This document shows, piece by piece, positions 62,363 through 64,000 of a stretch of 64,000 nt of DNA (position 1 is its first letter; each line of letters opens with the position of its first letter). The stretch lies in NCBI GenBank assembly GCA_013995675.1, contig VWRR01000005.1:124001-188000 (forward strand), written 5' to 3'. The position numbers and the translations under genes are program-made. The DNA comes from Cyanidiococcus yangmingshanensis (lineage: Eukaryota; Rhodophyta; Bangiophyceae; Cyanidiales; Cyanidiaceae). The notes under the pieces are model-generated. The model was given only the letters and a program-made list of their open reading frames with translations. It had not been told where the DNA came from and made no database searches.

Positions 62363-63857
62363 TCAGTCCTTTGGGTCAGTTCCGGCAAAGCGTTTCCGTG
62401 ACAGCGGCACGCCTGCCGCTCGAAGGACCTTGCGCATCTGAGTTGACAGGCCAACATCTCGTAATGTGGTTGCCGAAACCCATCGACTTGTTCCAGTGTG
62501 ATCCGACAGAACATTGGATATAGCGATCTGGACGCGAAACACTAGAATATCCTGTCGTATATGGGTGAAAAGGTGTCGCACCATTTGCGGTGATTGCGTT
62601 ATCGAGACGATTGCCCAGGGTGGTAAGACTAGGTCGGCAAGCGCCTCCGCCAGTCGCTCTGAGGCAGTGACAACACCATTCGCTGGGTATTGGCGATGCA
62701 TGGACGGCGTCCTAGCGACTTGTCCAAGAGGTTCCGCGTGCATCCGTTCCTCATCGATGCTGTGGTTGACCACAATGTTCGGAACCTCCCAGAGTCCGCC
62801 CAGTAAACCATCCGACGCACGACGACGAACAAAATACAGCGGATCACCTTGTTTGCCCTCATTCGAGTTTGAATCATTTGCAACGAGCACAAAGGCGTGG
62901 ACCAACTCACGACGAACGCGAGCGCGTGGCATATGGCGCTGCATTCGCGGTGCACCCTCGCCAACCTCTGTCACCGAGTAAGGTACTCTCTGAATGGCCT
63001 CTATTGGAAGGTGGGCTACTTTGCAGAACTCGCGCAACGGACAGGCTTCACATGCACCCTGCGTCAGCTGCGGTGTACAGACCGAGCTACCCAGATCGAA
63101 GACTGCCTGGTTCCAATCACCAGGGCGTTCCGGATCGACCAGTTCGGTCGCCAACATCTCCAAGTAACGTTTTCCTGCCCCTTTCCAGACATTAAGCCTA
63201 TCAAGCCCAGCTAGTCGAGACAGCACTCTGATTGCATTGCCATCTACGGCAGGGAACGCGCTTGCCGAAAGCAATCGAGGCGATAGCGCCCGCTGTATAG
63301 ACACCAATACCTGGCACTCGCTTCAGCTCTTCCATGGAAGATGGCAGTTCACCGCCATGATGAGCAACGAGCCATTGAGCTCCCGCAAGAAGCATGCGAG
63401 CGCGTCGATAGTAACCGAGCCCGGCCCATTGCTGCAAGACCTCCTCCTCAGTAGCAGCTGCCAGCGCGCGCAGCGTAGGAAAGCGCTCCATCCATCGCGA
63501 GAAATAGACCATCACAGTACTGACCCGAGTCTGTTGAAGCATAACTTCGCTCACATAGACTTGGTACGGGTCTGGTCGGCCGTTTCGCTGTCGCCACGGT
63601 AACTGGCGCGCCTCAGCATCATACCACTGCAACAAGGCGCCACGAAGACGGCCAAGTTCCTCCAAGTCCCAGATCGTCCCTGTCGAATAAGTTTCGTTCT
63701 CTTTCTTCAGTTTGCACTTGAGATCACGCCTGACAGGCGAGCCTCGCGCGCCGTCGCTCTTCATGGTTCGAAGACCCGCCAACGACTGCGAAGCCCTATG
63801 GCTGCGTTCTAGTAGCCTGGGCCGTGCAAGAAAACAAAACGCGGCAGCATAGGCCAT
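62363..63857 (-). CDS. mutY: MutY A/G-specific adenine DNA glycosylase, two frames
   Basis: Removes adenine opposite 8-oxoguanine. Catalytic Glu in VSEVMLQQTRVSTVMVYFSRWMERFPT, HhH motif VPGIGVYTAGAIASIAFGK, catalytic Asp in AVDGNAIRVLSRL, and an Fe-S cluster SSVCTPQLTQGACEACPLREFC (C-x8-C-x2-C-x5-C; the usual first spacing is 6). A NUDIX-like 8-oxoG-recognition domain follows (PLYFVRRRASDGLLGGLWEVPN). The frame changes once, exactly between RVP and AVDGN: sense GTT-CCC-T-GCC-GTA-GAT, the surplus base opposite plus-strand 63251. The flanking residues are adjacent in all MutY proteins, so no intron fits. ATG 63857 gives an N-terminus of about 60 residues that could target an organelle. Confidence 0.95.
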
Positions 63858-64000
63858 ACAACAGCCAAACGTTGCTTCTCCTAGGCGACTGAAGAAAACA
63901 TCTACTAGAACTGACTTCAGTGCCCTGTCACTGGCCTAAGACAGCCGAAACACGTCTGAAGAGAACGTTGTCATCGCGGGTCTTCCAACCGAGCGCCGCC
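63858..64000. promoter_or_regulatory. Upstream region of mutY (right edge)
   Basis: The last 143 bp hold no supported gene. They would contain the mutY promoter; no clear TATA element is seen. Confidence 0.3.

Overview
The window looks like nuclear DNA of a unicellular red alga, probably compact and intron-poor like Cyanidioschyzon and its relatives. The evidence is a nuclear psaO gene, a CpcS/CpeS-type phycobilin lyase, a fatty acid photodecarboxylase, plastid-type PdxS and HemE, and plain eukaryotic housekeeping genes (XPD helicase, PP5 phosphatase, UTP23, mRNA cap methyltransferase, SLC25 carriers, an AAK-type kinase). Genes lie on both strands, mostly single-exon, separated by 0.1-1.7 kb. 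I found no convincing spliceosomal intron, tRNA, rRNA, virus-like element, insertion sequence or CRISPR array.

Layout. 0-10 kb: UTP23 (-), a VTC1-like protein (+), an S-adenosylmethionine-carrier-like protein (-), two unknown minus genes, XPD/RAD3 (+), polyprenol reductase (-). 10-21 kb: LpxD, a PhyH dioxygenase, a three-repeat Myb protein, PdxS, an amino-acid transporter and an armadillo-like membrane protein. 21-32 kb: PP5, a glycosyltransferase, a GH35 beta-galactosidase and an unknown membrane protein. 32-45 kb: a thioredoxin-fold protein, HemE, a phosphate-carrier-like protein, a SerB-like protein lacking key aspartates, PsaO and FAP. 45-56 kb: the CpcS-like lyase, a Dad4-like protein, a 91-bp tandem repeat, an unknown plastid-type protein, the kinase, the cap methyltransferase and a two-helix membrane protein. 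56-64 kb: a 24-bp perfect hairpin, a long helicase-like protein, a family-2 O-methyltransferase and MutY.

The most striking property is shared by many genes. About half of the recognisable ones are not open in one frame. UTP23, XPD (twice), polyprenol reductase (twice), the amino-acid transporter, PP5 (twice), the glycosyltransferase, the lyase (at least twice), the cap methyltransferase, the O-methyltransferase (twice) and MutY all need a change of frame in the middle of conserved sequence. In every homology-anchored case the change is +1 (one surplus base in the sense strand), on both genome strands. Where homology pins the site to a few bases it usually reads C-T-purine, with the T (or the C) surplus. 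Several sites have the form NNC-TGA-T, the same shape as the antizyme +1 frameshift site. The other recognised genes (LpxD, PdxS, HemE, GH35, FAP, PsaO, both carriers, Myb, SerB-like) are open throughout. This is either widespread +1 recoding in a red alga or a strand-aware pattern of assembly error. Sequence alone cannot decide, but the rule is specific enough to test.

Functionally the window mixes plastid metabolism (PSI subunit, tetrapyrrole and bilin chemistry, light-driven fatty-acid decarboxylation, vitamin B6) with DNA repair, RNA maturation, organelle transport and ER glycan assembly. I see no operon-like clustering by pathway.
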